A DNA stretch of 64,000 nt, taken from assembly GCA_002150815.3 (NCBI GenBank), contig NDFF03000033.1:124001-188000 (forward strand), written 5' to 3'. Below the pieces are notes generated by a model. The model was not told the DNA's origin. It made no database searches and saw only the letters and a program-made list of their open reading frames with translations. The stretch comes from Grammothele lineata. Lineage: Eukaryota > Basidiomycota > Agaricomycetes > Polyporales > Polyporaceae. Below, one piece after another: positions 1 to 11,475 of this stretch (positions within the stretch are counted from its first letter, which is position 1; the number at the start of each line of letters is the position of its first letter). The translations under genes were made by a program, and so were the position numbers.

Positions 1-1139
1 CATCGTTAATCCCTTGGGAGCGAACGGGCGTCACACAGTTCATTACCTGAACGTATCTCCCATAAAAATACTGGAATTAGGTGCACTGGGCCGGGATGGA
101 CTGCAGGCAATCTTGACCTTCAACGTTCCTGAACGGAATCTGGGACACTGAGCCATGAACATAGGGCCAGGGTGGTTCCTTGCTGGAACATCCAAGTCAA
201 TCCTGTCACCAATTCCGGAATCTTCATCTCCGGGCCTCTGCTGTTTGGGAGACTGGTACGAGGCCTGCCCATGATCTGGCGCACAGACAGCTTGCTCCGG
301 GGACGACAATGTATCTCGTATATTGTATGCAGAGGGCCTCATTGCTACTGCAAACGAGCTGGTTGCTGCTATACGGCGTCAAAAGCTGATACGAGACATT
401 AACCTGAGGCCCGAACCGACTTACACGCCTGCCTCGCATTCCCCTCGAAGCGATCTTGCGAGTGACTGGATAGACCAACAACCCCGAGAAGTCCTCGGCC
501 ATAAGTTCCATCTGTTACACTGACGGTTGGTGTGATATTGCATCCTAAACACAATCGTGTATCGTGCGCACCACTTTCCGTTTCCGACGGCGAGTTCGAA
601 CAGAAACCGTCGCTGTCCAACTTCTAGGTACTATATCAGGATCTGATAACTCCTGAGGACAGCGCACACGGTACCGTGTTTTCTTCCTCCTTCACGAACG
701 CGGAATTGACTACGTGAGGACGTACAAAATCGGCTAATTGTGTAGGGACGTCTTGTGTCTCCAAGGAGACCGGAGAAGGCTCTTGTTTGAGTTCTTCGGA
801 CACGTTATTGACCCTCCGTACCTCCCCATAATTGAATGGCACGCTTGGACCAGCATGAATTCCGGCTGGGAGATGAGGAGGGGCATCGCGAGGCGTTAGA
901 AGACCAATCGTCGGCAGCGAGGGCTGCGATCCTTGTGTGAGTGCCCTAGGAACTGATTTCATAGAAGTGGAACCGCGATGTTCTCTTCCTCGCCCTCGAC
1001 TACTGTTTCGTGGATGTCTATACCGATGCTGGGCCCCTTGAATGGAAGCTCCTGAAGACGGGCGAATGGTCGGTACCGCTGCACGACCTTTGCGTGTACG
1101 TCGGAATTCGTTAGGCTGCACGTCTTCACCGTACGGCAT
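1..1139 (-). CDS. Unknown protein, partial (continues beyond the left edge)
   Basis: I do not recognise this gene. It reads leftwards from an ATG at 1139 (first residues MPYGEDVQPN). The first exon, about 150 codons, is Arg/Ser/Pro-rich and probably disordered. A splice near 690 (ACG|GTACCG) to an acceptor near 640 would join it to an exon reading YLEVGQRRFLFELAVGNGK, which looks like a folded domain. More exons lie at roughly 500-400 and 342-47, where a TTCAG|GTAATG donor shows the gene goes on past the window edge. Exon joins between 590 and 340 are not resolved. Its start is about 195 bp from the start of the divergent WD40 gene, so the two probably share a promoter. Seen: open frames and splice signals. 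Inferred: that they form one gene. Confidence 0.45.
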
Positions 1140-1334
1140 GGCCTGGACAAGGCGGCGATGGATGGACAAAGAGGTGAGTTTGAGGCATCGAACAAGCGAG
1201 CCAGCCCGAGTAGGGTAAGAGAGTCTACTGGGACTAAACTGTGACAGCTTTGAGTTTGAGTTGTGGCGCGGTCGCGACTCTTGACGTTAATGGGCGCTTG
1301 CTCTACACCTGCTTGTTTCGCTCTTCAGTGTCGG

Positions 1335-4300
1335 ATGAATCGTCCATCCTCCACAAAACGCTCCCCATCTCCATTGCCTCGCCATCTCGACGACATCATT
1401 CGGATACGACTTATCACCCCGGCAAAGAAGAGCAAACCGTCTGCTTCCCCTTTCCCGGAAGGACAAACTGCACCGGAAGGTCAAGAAGTGCTTTCTCTTC
1501 CCACTTCCCCGCAGCACAATACCCTGAAACATGAGAGTGTCAATGATCTCATTCTTGATACAACTTCGCGACTAGCGAAGGAAGGAAAGCGCCTGGTGAG
1601 AGCACCTCGACTGTTGTAAGTATGTCGAAGTCTCTCGCGAGTCTAGGGGTGGCTGAGATGGGGTATTGAGGTCGAATGGGATTGCCTTCGATTGGTGAGT
1701 CTGGGAACAGCTCTCATACCATACAGTCACACTCACATGCACGGCAGGAAGCACGATGAATCGGCTCGAAACGATGACATGAGGAGCCTGTTGTCGGTGT
1801 GCGTATCTCCTTGTCCTACTTCATGGCGAGACTGGATAGAGTTTTGTAGGGAGGGCATACGAATAGTCGACCTTGAAAGAGTCCTATTACGTGCAAAGCC
1901 CGGTCAGATTGGCCCGTCTCGCGCCGTGACAGAAGAGCCAAGTGGAACGGCTCTTCGTCACCTCTTCAAGAGAGACAATCACCGTCAGACTCATGGCAGC
2001 TTTTCACTGCCCCCCATCCTTAGTGGTGGTAGTGTCACAGACCCCATCGTCATCGACGACGTAGCCGATGTAGATGACCCTATGGAGGTGCATTCGTCTT
2101 CCAGAACCGACGCAAATGGATACCTCGGTCCTGCTTCCCGTGTACTTGCGTCCTCCGGCTCTGCAACGATAGAACGACCCATCGTTTCGTCGCGCCCCCA
2201 GTATGTGCCTTATTACTCCTCGTGCGCAGTGCAAATCGATGATCTCTCCATTATAGAGCGAACCTACGCCTGTCTGTCGTCACTTGCGCTTCTCGTCGCT
2301 CCGACTCACCGGAGCTCGAGACTGTCAGTGAGAATGGGAACTCGGGCTCTGTCGAGAGGAGTAGTTCGGACGATGCTCTTGGTCCCCCTGTTGCCGCACC
2401 GGCTTCTCCTCGCTTCGGGCCTGGCACTCGGCATCGGCGGTCTGATTCAGATAATCTCAAAGCCACCTACGGAGAATGGAAGACTCTTGTAGAAAACTCG
2501 AGCGACGTTGATATGGACGCCGGTTCTTCGACCAGTAGAGCCTCTTCGGTAACGCGTTCTCCGCCGACTCCGCCGCTCCCTCAAGCCGGTGGTCTTGAAC
2601 CGGGCCCTTCGTCGGGACGAGCCTCGACATCGAATCCGGACTCCCCTAGCGCCCCTATTCGACGAAACGGCAACACGAAGGCGGATACGGAAGTCCATTC
2701 AACATCACGTCGGGTACTGGAGCTGCCTCGTAGGCGATCCCATCGGCCACCAGCATCTACACCCGGACAGCAACCGGACGAATGTTCCGGCTCCGACACT
2801 TCGCCCGTGCGCCTGCGAAACAGCAGGAAGGCGTTTCGCACCATCCTGTCAAGCTCAAGTCAGAGTAGCGATCAGTCCGAAGACGAGACGCCTCGGAACG
2901 CCGCCAGCAGCAAGGCTCAGAATCAGGCTGTTCCCCTCCCGCGATTGAATGGTGTCTCTCGGAACGTTCGCAGAATCGAGTCGCGCGATTTGGCCCGAAC
3001 GCCACCACCGAGGCGGAGTCCTTCTGGCTCTTCTCGTCGGGCCCATTCGGACGGGCGATCCGCGACGGCGTCGAACCCTAGGCGGCACGCTGGATCGGAG
3101 TCGGAGGAAGAACTTAACGTTGGCCCCGAAGCTTCCCAGTCAGGGCACACGGAAGTTATCCCTAAAGCGAGTTTTGCGCGAGGCAGGAGGCTGTTAGCGC
3201 CGGACGACGACGATATTCCGATGGCAACAGTCCTCATGCGCGGCGAGGCGCACTTCATCGATCAACGCCGCCAGTAGGTGTCGATGACGTGCACTCGCTG
3301 GAAGTCTTGATTCTACTGAATGCTGTGGCTGTGCAGGACACGAATTACGAGTTATTCGCTCACGGATGGGATCTCAGACGGTCGCCATGTTGAAGACGCA
3401 TGCCTCTTAGGCGGCAAGACTGTCGTCGTCGGATACGATAAAGGCCCTTTCCAGGTGTCTTTAATCCCCGTACAAGCTGATCAGGTACGAGACGCACCGG
3501 CTGTGGACTGAATTGACCAAGGGTGCTGAAGATTTTTCGTACAGCGCCCATGCCGCATTGATCTCAGGCATAAGGCGCATTCCACGGTGATCGAGAGACC
3601 GACTTCCGGACCGTCATCTCCAAACCCGGGCATTGCCAGCCTCACACCCGTTGCGGACGAGAGTTTCCTGTCCGGCGGGCACGACAAGCTGGTTTACTAT
3701 TGGAACGTCCGGGCTACCGATCGCCGGCGCAGAGATCGGGAAGCCTTCTCCGTCACGTCATTGCGCGTCCCAACCAACCACAAGCAAGCGGTGCGCGCAC
3801 TCGCCTACAGCCGATGGGACGAGACCATCTACTCTGCTGCTGGGGATTCCATCGCGATGACCAAGCTGAACGCCCTTGCCTCGGTCGGCACTGAGCGCGT
3901 CTCGAGCAGAGTAAACCAGGTGCATGTCCACCCGCAGAATCCCAGGCTCATCGTTCTCGAGGTAGGTCGTTGGCCCCGTCTGCCCCGTGGACCACCTCCT
4001 GCCCTCTCCAGCATGTTCCGTCCACCCCCCTCAAGAGCGGAAGCCACAATGCTTAACTAAATTGGTCCACAGCTCGATCATATGGACCGCCAGGTGCAGT
4101 TCTACGATGTGCGCGAGCGGCGAAGCTTCAAGGGGCGACCCGTGCTCGAGTTTGGCTACCGAGCCACGCATCCAGCCAGCTCCAATTCCGACGTGCAGAA
4201 ACAGGAACAGCGATACACGCGCGGTTCAACGACGAATTCACTCTTTGCGCGCGGGTACCTCGACGGCTCTGTCGTCATCTGGGACTATCGGAATGGGGGG

Positions 4301-4791
4301 CGGCAGGTGAGCACTTCTACTAGTCGCTGTAGTGTCCATCCTCCCGGACCGGCATCGTCCTCATTTGCGGGCGCGTGGTTGGGCATTGGAATCTCCTCAT
4401 CCCGAGGATCCGAATCTCTCGCAGCCGCCGAGCGCCGGGCCACCATGATTGCGGACACGGACTCGTGGCCCGCGGCCGCACGTGGCGTCAGGAGCAGGAG
4501 CGTTATACGCCGCCCAGCTTCGTGCTTCGTTTTCCCTGCCATCGGCTGTGGCACCTGTCCGGGCCATAGTGTCCTTCCCCCCGTCGGCCGTGTTCGTGTG
4601 CCTTCTGCGTCTCCCGCTATCGTACTGGAACGGGAGACCCTTTGCTAATTGCATCTCCTTCCTTCCTACAGCAGGTCCTCGAGCGCTTCCGCTTCCAACG
4701 TCCGGCCGAGGTCGTGCACACGGTACTCTCTGGGACTGACGTGATCGCGTACGGGGGGTTCTCAGTCACCTTCTGGAGCACGCTGGGCTGA
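1335..4791 (+). CDS. WD40-repeat protein with long disordered N-terminus
   Basis: The C-terminal part is a WD40 propeller. Blades are visible as FLSGGHDKLVYYWNV, MDRQVQFYDVRERRSF and FARGYLDGSVVIWDYRNGG, with a final strand VIAYGGFSVTFWSTLG before the TGA at 4789-4791. The N-terminal half is Ser/Arg/Pro-rich with acidic patches and is probably disordered. Introns that keep the frame: 2201-2256, 3274-3336, 3485-3544, 3962-4072 and 4307-4671. The ATG at 1335 opens an 87-codon exon ending at a GTGAGA donor at 1596. The one or two exons between 1596 and about 1800 could not be placed in phase. WD40 proteins scaffold complexes. The partner is unknown, and the disordered tail would fit a nuclear or regulatory adaptor (inference). 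The gene is convergent with the aminopeptidase. Confidence 0.75.
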
Positions 4792-5525
4792 GGGCCCGTG
4801 GTCGTGAGCGCTGTGGGTGCGCTTCTCTGCTGCCTCCTTTGGCTCGGGCGTGGCTACTGCACGCGCGGTCGGAGTTGGTGTGCATTCAGCTGTGTGCGCT
4901 AGAAAGTCGATGAATACAATTGAGTTCTGGTGTTCTGCCGCTGTTCTGGTGCGCGCGCTGCAGGCGGGTGTGTGGTCGTTGGAATTGCCGGGGCGATCGC
5001 AGGGCAGGCCTGGCTAGAGGCTCGGGCAGGGATGAGGGGACGCTTGCTGGCGCGCGAGCCACGGGATGCGCCTCGCGCCGCGGCCGGGCGGTTCTCCGCC
5101 TTCTCTGGGAAGGCGCATGGCCGGACACGCCACATGTGAAGGGCGATTCTATGCTGCTTTGGCGTGCGGCCGGGCGCACGCCTGTCCGCTCGGATTGGGG
5201 CTCGAGGGGCCGCGATCACGGCCGCCCGACGTCGAGGGCTCGCGGGGCTTTAGGGCGACTTCCCGACCGCCCGCCCGACCGCCCTCGCTCGACGCAGCAG
5301 CGCGTGGAACGGTCCGCGGAACACCCGTGGTCGGGCGAGAATGCGCACCAGACGTAGCCTCGTACGTACTCATTAGCCAACCCGCTTCTTCAGTGCGGCG
5401 TTACGGGCCACACCCCTCGTCCAACGTCGTTTATGAATAGATATCCAGACAATCCAGACTCTAGCACTGACAAAACCGAGCTCGTGCGACGACACCTGCC
5501 GGGTATCGAGTAGGTAGCGCGCCTC
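4792..5525. other. Convergent intergenic region
   Basis: This 734 bp GC-rich stretch lies between the converging WD40 and aminopeptidase stops. Several frames stay open in parallel, as expected from low stop-codon frequency at high GC. No motif or splice-consistent gene was seen. It presumably carries both 3' UTRs. Confidence 0.5.
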
Positions 5526-7617
5526 TTACGCGGACTTCTTCCAGCCGCCGAGCTCGACGGCGAACCCGACCGCGAGCTTAGAGAACTCGAGCATGTGCTC
5601 GAAGCTGAACTCGTCCGAAACATCCATACGGCTGAGGAAAAGGAGAGTGCGCGCCCGAGTCAGCGCAACTGCAGCGGCTACGGATAATCGTCGGCGTCAA
5701 CTCACTCGTTCGTAGAGTGGATATTCTGATGGTTCGACGCTTCGAAAGTGCTCTCTGCGAGCATGTGAATGCGATTAATGTCGCGAAGCACGCGGCGAGC
5801 AGCCGACGTGAGCGTGGCCCAAGCGAGATGGACGTGTCGATTGCGGACGCACCTATCGTGAACACGCTGGGGTAGCCGGCCTTGAGCCACGAGGCACTGG
5901 ATGATTGGCCCACGAGTCAGAAGGAACCGTTCGGCACTCGGCACTGTCATCTAGATGCTCACTGGTCACTGCACGCGTAGCCGCACTTGGTCTCTACCCA
6001 GGGAATGTCGAGGTACGCGTCAACCAGTTTCTTGTTGAACGCGGTCAAGCTGCGTCGAGAGGCTGGGATGAGACACCCCATCCACGTTTGAACAGGCTAT
6101 GGATACTGACTCTTCGTCGGTATAGTCGGTGATGACGCCGACCTGCTCCCGGGTACCGCGCTTGACCCATGCAGTCATATCGTACTAGCAACAGCAATGT
6201 CGTCAGATCGCGATAGACTGAGATTCAAAACGATAGACGCGAACCTGGCTCATGGCGACAACGTTGACACCACGGCTTGCGTAAGAACGCGCAACCGCCT
6301 GAGATCCGAGGAGCCCCCCTTCCTGTTATGGGAAAAGGGTTCTGTGAGTACGCTTCTGAACCACCGAAGTCGTTGCGTACCTCAGCCGAATACCAATGGA
6401 ACTCCACCGCACGCTCGGGTTGGAAGCCAGCCGCAATCAAGGCTCTGAAGGCTTCCAGGATGCTCATGGAGCCCGAACCGTCGTCGTCGGCACCTGGAGA
6501 TTATGAGAAAGTTTCGGACAAAAACTGCTGCCGAGCTACCCACCAGGAGCCGGCAGGAACGGCCAGTTGTTCGTACTTGTGTCGGAATGAGTCAATGGAA
6601 AGCAGTAGATAATTAAGATCGGCGTGCCTATCTTGGTGAGCGCCGATAATTACGACGCCGTCATCGTCGGCGGATGTGCCGTTGACGCGGACAATCTGGA
6701 CGATACAATGAAATGGCGCGTGGACAGATCAGCGGATGGAACACACAATGCTGCTCTGTGCCCAAGTGTGCGTGAACTCCTGGATGGTGATGCTCTTCTG
6801 CAGAGACTTCGGAGCATACTCCTTCGTGAGCTGCGCAAGGGTGCGTTAATACAGCCGGGAGTGTATTGGGCACGGGTGCCGTTACCTCGCTGATCTTGTT
6901 CACAAGCCACTGCTGGCTCTGCTTCCCGGTCTGTCGGAAGGTCAGGAATAGGCTACATATGAGTGTGTAAGGCATATACCTCACTACGGTAGTCTACAGA
7001 AGCGTCAGTGGTAAGGTTAGGCACGTGCAGTGCAATACTCACAGCGGGTGCGGAAGCTTGTGAACTTCGCGAGGCCATCCTTGAGGTTCTGAATCTCAAG
7101 TGTGTCAATGACCGAGCGAACCGCATCGCCGTGGTTCGGCGTGGGGAACGCCACTGGCCGCACAAAATAAGCGAGGGAATGAAAGCTGGTTGTAAACATT
7201 GCCCACGTTTGCTAGCAGCCCTGAACTGCGTGCTCGACCCGAGGTCTTCTGTGTCCGTGCTGACAGCATAGAATGAGACGGACGGATCCCTGAGAAGGCG
7301 AGGAGACGTACACGTCGAAGAACTTGATGCCCTGAGCCTTCGCTTGGATCTAGGGTTGGAGATGACGCCATGAGAACGACTGAGTGCCGCGGAAGGCCGC
7401 CATGAGCGCGGACAAGCACCTTCTCGAGTTCGGTCATAGTGACGGGCTTGTCGTGGCCCTCCAGCTGGACGAGGCGTGGCTCGTCGAGGTCGAGATCGAA
7501 ACCAGGGTAGTCGGTGGGGAGGTAGTCGCCGAGAAGCGACTGGAGTCCATTGTCGTACGCAGACAAAGGAGTTGCGACGGCAGCAGAGACGAGAGCAAGG
7601 AGCGCGAGGAATTTCAT
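5526..7617 (-). CDS. Secreted leucine aminopeptidase, peptidase family M28
   Basis: This is a zinc aminopeptidase that would remove N-terminal residues from peptides outside the cell. The 16 coding exons join in frame to about 397 residues. The start MKFLALLALVSAAVA is a signal peptide, followed by a propeptide. M28 signatures appear in order: GAHQDS (zinc His, about residue 200), GADDDGSG (bridging Asp, about 217), HWYSAEEGG (catalytic Glu-Glu, about 252), YDMTAW (zinc Asp, about 280), CGYACSDHASW, and NHQNIHSTND (zinc His, about 355). All catalytic positions are present and no frame break was found. The C-terminus GGWKKSA ends at the TAA at 5526-5528. Exons are as short as 14 nt (6980-6993), and the intron at 6576-6627 has a GC donor. 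The divergent neighbour, uL11m, starts 283 bp away. Confidence 0.92.
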
Positions 7618-7900
7618 GACGAGCGTCGTCTAGCGTGATGGTGGAGGACAAGAGAGCGGGGACGGCGCTGACGACGGCCGCCGCGCAAGCGCGTTGGGAG
7701 TTGGTCGCCACCGACGCGCAAGGCGGCCTGAAACGGGTGACGCGGGCCGCCACGCGCGGCACGGCCGTTGCCGGGCCCCACGTCTAGACGCCGGGAGGTG
7801 CGCTGTCGGCGACGGCGCGGACTGGGAGAGGCTCTGTCGCTCGCAAGCTGGTCGTCTACTGGTCGTCTTTGCCTCTCCCCGCCCGTCTTCGTTCTCCGCC
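7618..7900. promoter_or_regulatory. Divergent promoter region, aminopeptidase / uL11m
   Basis: These 283 bp separate the two start codons, which face away from each other. No TATA box was obvious. The uL11m-proximal end is pyrimidine-rich (CTCTCC and TCTTCG runs just before the ATG), as is common upstream of fungal housekeeping genes. Confidence 0.4.
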
Positions 7901-8402
7901 ATGTCCAAAGCGGCTCTCAATGCTAAAGCTCAGATAATTGTGCGTTCCTGCTTCTCCTCCACGTGCTCTTCCTTATCCGTTCGTGCCTTCGCAGCGCCTC
8001 CTCATCCCTGCTGGCAAGGCTGCTCCCTCTCCTCCCGTCGGTCCTGCTCTCGGTGCACGCGGTGTCAAGTCGATGGACTTCTGCAAGGAGTTCAACGCCC
8101 GTACTGGCCACATCGAGCCTGGCATCCCCGTTCCTACATTGATCACTGTCCAGCCTGACCGCACTTTTTCCTTCGTCACTAAAACGCCCCCAACTGCCTA
8201 CTTCCTCAAGAAGGCGGCGGGGATAGAAAAGGGCACCGGCCGCCCCGGACATGACATCGTGGGCACCGTCAGCCTCAAGCACGTTTACGAGATCGCTAAG
8301 ATTAAAGCGACCGACGAGCATTTGAAGCACCTCCGACTAGAAGCCATTGCGAGCACGATCGTTGGCACCGCGAGGACCATCGGCATCCAGGTCGTCCCTT
8401 GA
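7901..8402 (+). CDS. MRPL19: Mitochondrial large-subunit ribosomal protein uL11m
   Basis: uL11m forms the GTPase-associated stalk base of the mitochondrial ribosome with the large rRNA. Exons 7901-7939 and 7995-8402 encode 148 residues, the usual length for a bacterial-type L11. Signatures: the N-terminal [20 protein letters not shown] loop, [19 protein letters not shown], the [20 protein letters not shown] segment, and a C-terminal rRNA-binding part ending TIGIQVVP. The [10 protein letters not shown] and [11 protein letters not shown] elements point to the organellar rather than the cytosolic (RPL12) paralogue. No cleavable targeting peptide is obvious: the start [13 protein letters not shown] is short and basic. 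The yeast symbol is given by homology. Confidence 0.93.
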
Positions 8403-9768
8403 GAGCGCAGGTGCGTCAATTCGACTCAGGCTGTACGTATCCGTTGCTCAAGCGTGCCGTACCACTTTTCATTGATTATCTCGCCTGGCCGGTCGGTTCG
8501 AAGAAGTCGCTCGCCCGCTCTGGCCAGGCGCGCGGACTGGAGACATGTGCCTCGAGTGTGTACATACGCAGCCCTGCGCGGGGCGCTATGCCAAGGAGGT
8601 TCTGGCCGGATGCCGTGGCGTCTGGTTCGCGAATGGGTTCTACCATCGGACGCGTCTGAGCGCGTGACGGCATCGAAGCCACGGCCGGCTAGCGGCGGAG
8701 GGCAGGCAGGCAGGCGGAGGAGGAGACAGAGGCGCAGGTGGTGGACGGGCGCGTGGGACGGAGGAGGAGGGCTTCATTTCGACAAGGTTCACGATCTCGC
8801 ACGAGAGTTGCTGCACCTAGCTTAAGCTCTGATATTATCGTTCCCCCTACGCAGCCTGACCCGGGCGCACGAGCCCCTCCTGCCGATTCGCGGTGCGCAC
8901 TCCGCAGGAGCCCACCACGCCTGCCCGTTCGGGGCGCGCGCGGGGGTCTGTTTTGTCATGGCCGCCCCCTCGTTCGAGGGCCCGGGAGAGAGGCTGATCG
9001 AGAAGAGGGCTGCCCTTTGTGCCTCGAATGGCAGCTCAGACACGCTGCGGGCACGCCTTGGGCACCCGCGCAGAGCGGGGCGTGCGCACGGGACCCTGGT
9101 GCCATATCCGGCACGCCTCATGTGCAGTCCAGCGCGCGCGCAGGCCAAGGCTGCAACGCGCGCGAGAGCCAGGGCGTGCTCGCACTCGGCGGACGGCGCG
9201 GAGGGACGGATATATCCGCCTTTTTGACTGTTTTACACGATGAGCACGTACCGCCGCCGCTTCGCCGGCCTGCGCTCGCGCGGCCCTGGCTGGCCTTCGC
9301 GTCGTCGGAAAGAAGCACGGCTGGGTGCGCGCCGCGTCCGAGGCAAGAGGCCCGGGGCGCGACCGCATTCTCACTCGTTCTATTGCGTCTCGCGGGCGAC
9401 CAGCGCGGCGCCTGGGGACCCCTCGTGTCCGCTCGATCACGTCCGCTAGTGGACCGAAGGGACCTCGGGCCTCACTCCACTGTACAACGCTCCGAACGAC
9501 ATCATGCACCATCCTTCTTCCACGGGCACGTTGGCAAGCCTTGAACGCCTTTATCTCCCGCCACGCCTCGTTCTCGATCGAAACGTCTTGCATCAGTGCA
9601 CTCGCCGGAAACAGAAATTTTTCGCATTGCGCGCACGCATATAAAGCTCTCCAGCTCGTACGTTCCGTCCTCACCATCCTCCGCCGCACGCTCGTCGTCC
9701 TCTCCGGCGCCGCATACCCTGTTTTCCTTCCAGACCTCACGACCCCACCACGCCCCGCGACGCTAGCC
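8403..9768 (+). other. Intergenic region upstream of DUF6593-like gene
   Basis: This is 1,366 bp of GC-rich sequence. It contains a GGCA-type short tandem run near 8700, a 12-bp palindrome at 9207-9218 and a TATA-like element at 9639-9646. Frames stay open in parallel (for example 8738-9544), but there is no family motif and no splice-supported exon. I read it as a 3' UTR plus a long promoter. Confidence 0.45.
9639..9646 (+). promoter_or_regulatory. TATA-like box
   Basis: The sequence CATATAAA lies about 125 bp before the ATG at 9769 of the DUF6593-like gene, followed by a pyrimidine-rich stretch. Spacing fits a core promoter with a short 5' UTR. The transcription start itself is not visible. 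Confidence 0.4.
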
Positions 9769-10852
9769 ATGGCCACCGGCAACGAAGTTCTTTCCTGGAC
9801 CTCCCAGGACCCCCGCACGAGCCAACTGTTTGGCAGCTACGGCGTCCTCTACCGCTTCCAGGTGCGCCGTCTCCCCCGCCCACGCGCGCCCTCTGCCATG
9901 TCGGTGCTCACCTTCCGCGCGTTGCAGACGGACACGAACAACCAGGGCCAGAGCGTAACGACGCTCTGGAGGGCAATTCGTGCGAACAAGGAGGACCGCG
10001 TCGCGAAACTCGAATGGGCGCCAAACGGTGGCCTGGGGCGTGCAATTATCGGCAAGGTGAGCAGCAGGGCGACCCGCGCACGCAGACCGCGTCGCGCGCA
10101 CGATCGGTTGCACGCGCAGATCCAGGGCTGACCGCGATCCATCGTGGCCTCCAGAGTACCCTCCCCATGGCCGACCTCGTCCGCCCGGACCCCCGCGTTT
10201 ACGTGAGTGTGCGAACGGGCATGTCGCGCGCACCCGCTCTATACCTGCTGACGCGCCCCGCATGCTCGTTCAGAACGGGAGGATATTCAACGGCCCAGAC
10301 GGCTACCAGTACCGCTGGCGCCCAGCGAACAACCAGTACAATGACGTCGTGGTGAGTTTTCCGCGCAGGCCGGGGCCGGTGTTGCCGCCCCCGCTCGCGC
10401 GTGCGCCGGTTGGCAGGCACGCGCGGCCGGGGCGTGCGCGGTGGCGTCCGAGCCCATTCGTTGAGCCGGGCGGGCGCGACGTGCTGACCCGGGCCACCAT
10501 CGATTATCGTCGCTCGTAGCTTCAGGATCAAAACGACAATGTGATAGCGTTTTTCCGGCCGACACGACCGCAGCGATACAACATCGGCGAGGTTCATGGC
10601 GAGCTACACTTTGTTCGCAACGCCGGTGCGGGCGTCGTGGTGCGTGTTCCACTCCTCTTCTTGTCTATCCTCGCCCCTCTCCACCCGCAACGGCTTCGCA
10701 GGTTGTTCTTCCCGGAGAGGGGTGAGGCTCTCGCACTTCCGATCGATGGCTGACTGATCCTCGTCGCTCACGGACAGATGCACCCACCACTCATGGACAC
10801 GGTCACGGTTACAGCGATGTTATACCGCTTCGTGATGGCGTTCGGACTATGA
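9769..10852 (+). CDS. DUF6593-like fungal protein (first copy)
   Basis: Six exons (9769-9861, 9928-10056, 10155-10202, 10274-10351, 10526-10639, 10778-10852) join in frame to 178 residues. Motifs are LYRFQTDTNNQGQSVTTLWR, VAKLEWAPNGGLGRAIIGK, GRIFNGPDGYQYRWRP, VIAFFRPTRPQRYNIGEVHG, LHFVRNAGAGVV and MHPPLMDTVTVTAMLYRFV. This arrangement of beta-rich WR and FRP motifs matches what I know of fungal DUF6593 proteins, whose function is unknown. There is no signal peptide or membrane span. All five introns are GT-AG. A second protein of the same length and style is encoded at 25699-26647. Assignment to DUF6593 is from memory of the family and should be confirmed with a profile search. Confidence 0.8.
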
Positions 10853-11126
10853 ACCGCCTGCCTCGAGGCAGACGAGGACTCCGACCTCTTGCTTCCCGCA
10901 TCGTCCGGGCACACGTCCGTGTACGCCCCCCATACCCGCACGCACGCGCTCTCCTCCCCCTGCCCCTCCCCTTCCCCTCCCCGCGTCTTCCGACCCCGCT
11001 TCCCCGCCCCGCCACGCCACCACCTGTCGTCCGTCCGTTTGCCGCCCGCGTTCAGTAAAACGTACCATTCGCCCCGCCCCGAGCTTCCTTTTTATCTATA
11101 AGTCGATGTACAACCTTGTATAGTAC
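10853..11126. other. Intergenic, pyrimidine-rich
   Basis: C/T-rich sequence downstream of the DUF6593-like gene, notably around 10960-11040 (runs of CCCCTTCCCCTCCCC type). No gene is supported. It probably carries the 3' UTR. Confidence 0.4.
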
Positions 11127-11383
11127 TCAATCGAAGTCTCTGCCGCCGTACCACCCGCTCGGGCCGCGTTCGCGCGCGCCTGTTTCCCGAAACGACGGTG
11201 AGGGTCCCGGGATTGAAAGAGAGGCGCGGCGTGCCTCCTCCGTCCGACGATCCGCACCGATGAGCGTGCCGTAATACTCGCGTCGATACTTGCCTTCGCC
11301 AGTAGCCTTTCGCACCGTGGCGTGGGCATCGCCATCGGGTTCCCCTGCTCCCTCTACATCCGGGCCGTTTGCCGGGGACTCCG
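11127..11383 (-). CDS. Possible 3' exon of an unknown gene, beside the transposon
   Basis: A minus-strand frame of about 85 codons runs from near 11383 to a TGA at 11127-11129. It has protein-like composition (for example ATVRKATGEGKYRREYYGTL and RDFD at the end). It has no ATG at its head, and an in-frame TAA lies just upstream, so it would need an upstream exon. The sequence immediately upstream is the TIR element at 11435, so a gene here may have been interrupted or lost. No family was recognised. Low confidence. Confidence 0.22.
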
Positions 11384-11426
11384 CTTACGATTCGTGAGCG
11401 CCGTCGCGGCCGGCAACGACGACAAC

Positions 11427-11433
11427 AAGAGGA
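11427..11433. repeat. Left candidate target-site duplication
   Basis: AAGAGGA sits one base before the left terminal inverted repeat and is repeated in the same orientation right after the right TIR at 12311-12317. This suggests an insertion duplication of 7-8 bp (AAGAGGAT against AAGAGGAG). Confidence 0.55.
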
Positions 11434-11434
11434 T

Positions 11435-11475
11435 ATACCGTTCAGATTGTACAAAAAATCAAATCACACCCCGCG
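11435..11475 (+). repeat. Left terminal inverted repeat (41 bp)
   Basis: Identical over 41 bases to the reverse complement of 12270-12310. It begins ATACCGTTCAG and ends CACACCCCGCG. Confidence 0.95.

Noticed and set aside
5526..7617. Aminopeptidase as a pseudogene, because of the many short frames
   Set aside because: All 16 exons can be joined in phase with every catalytic residue present. The apparent fragmentation is due to intron density and one GC donor.
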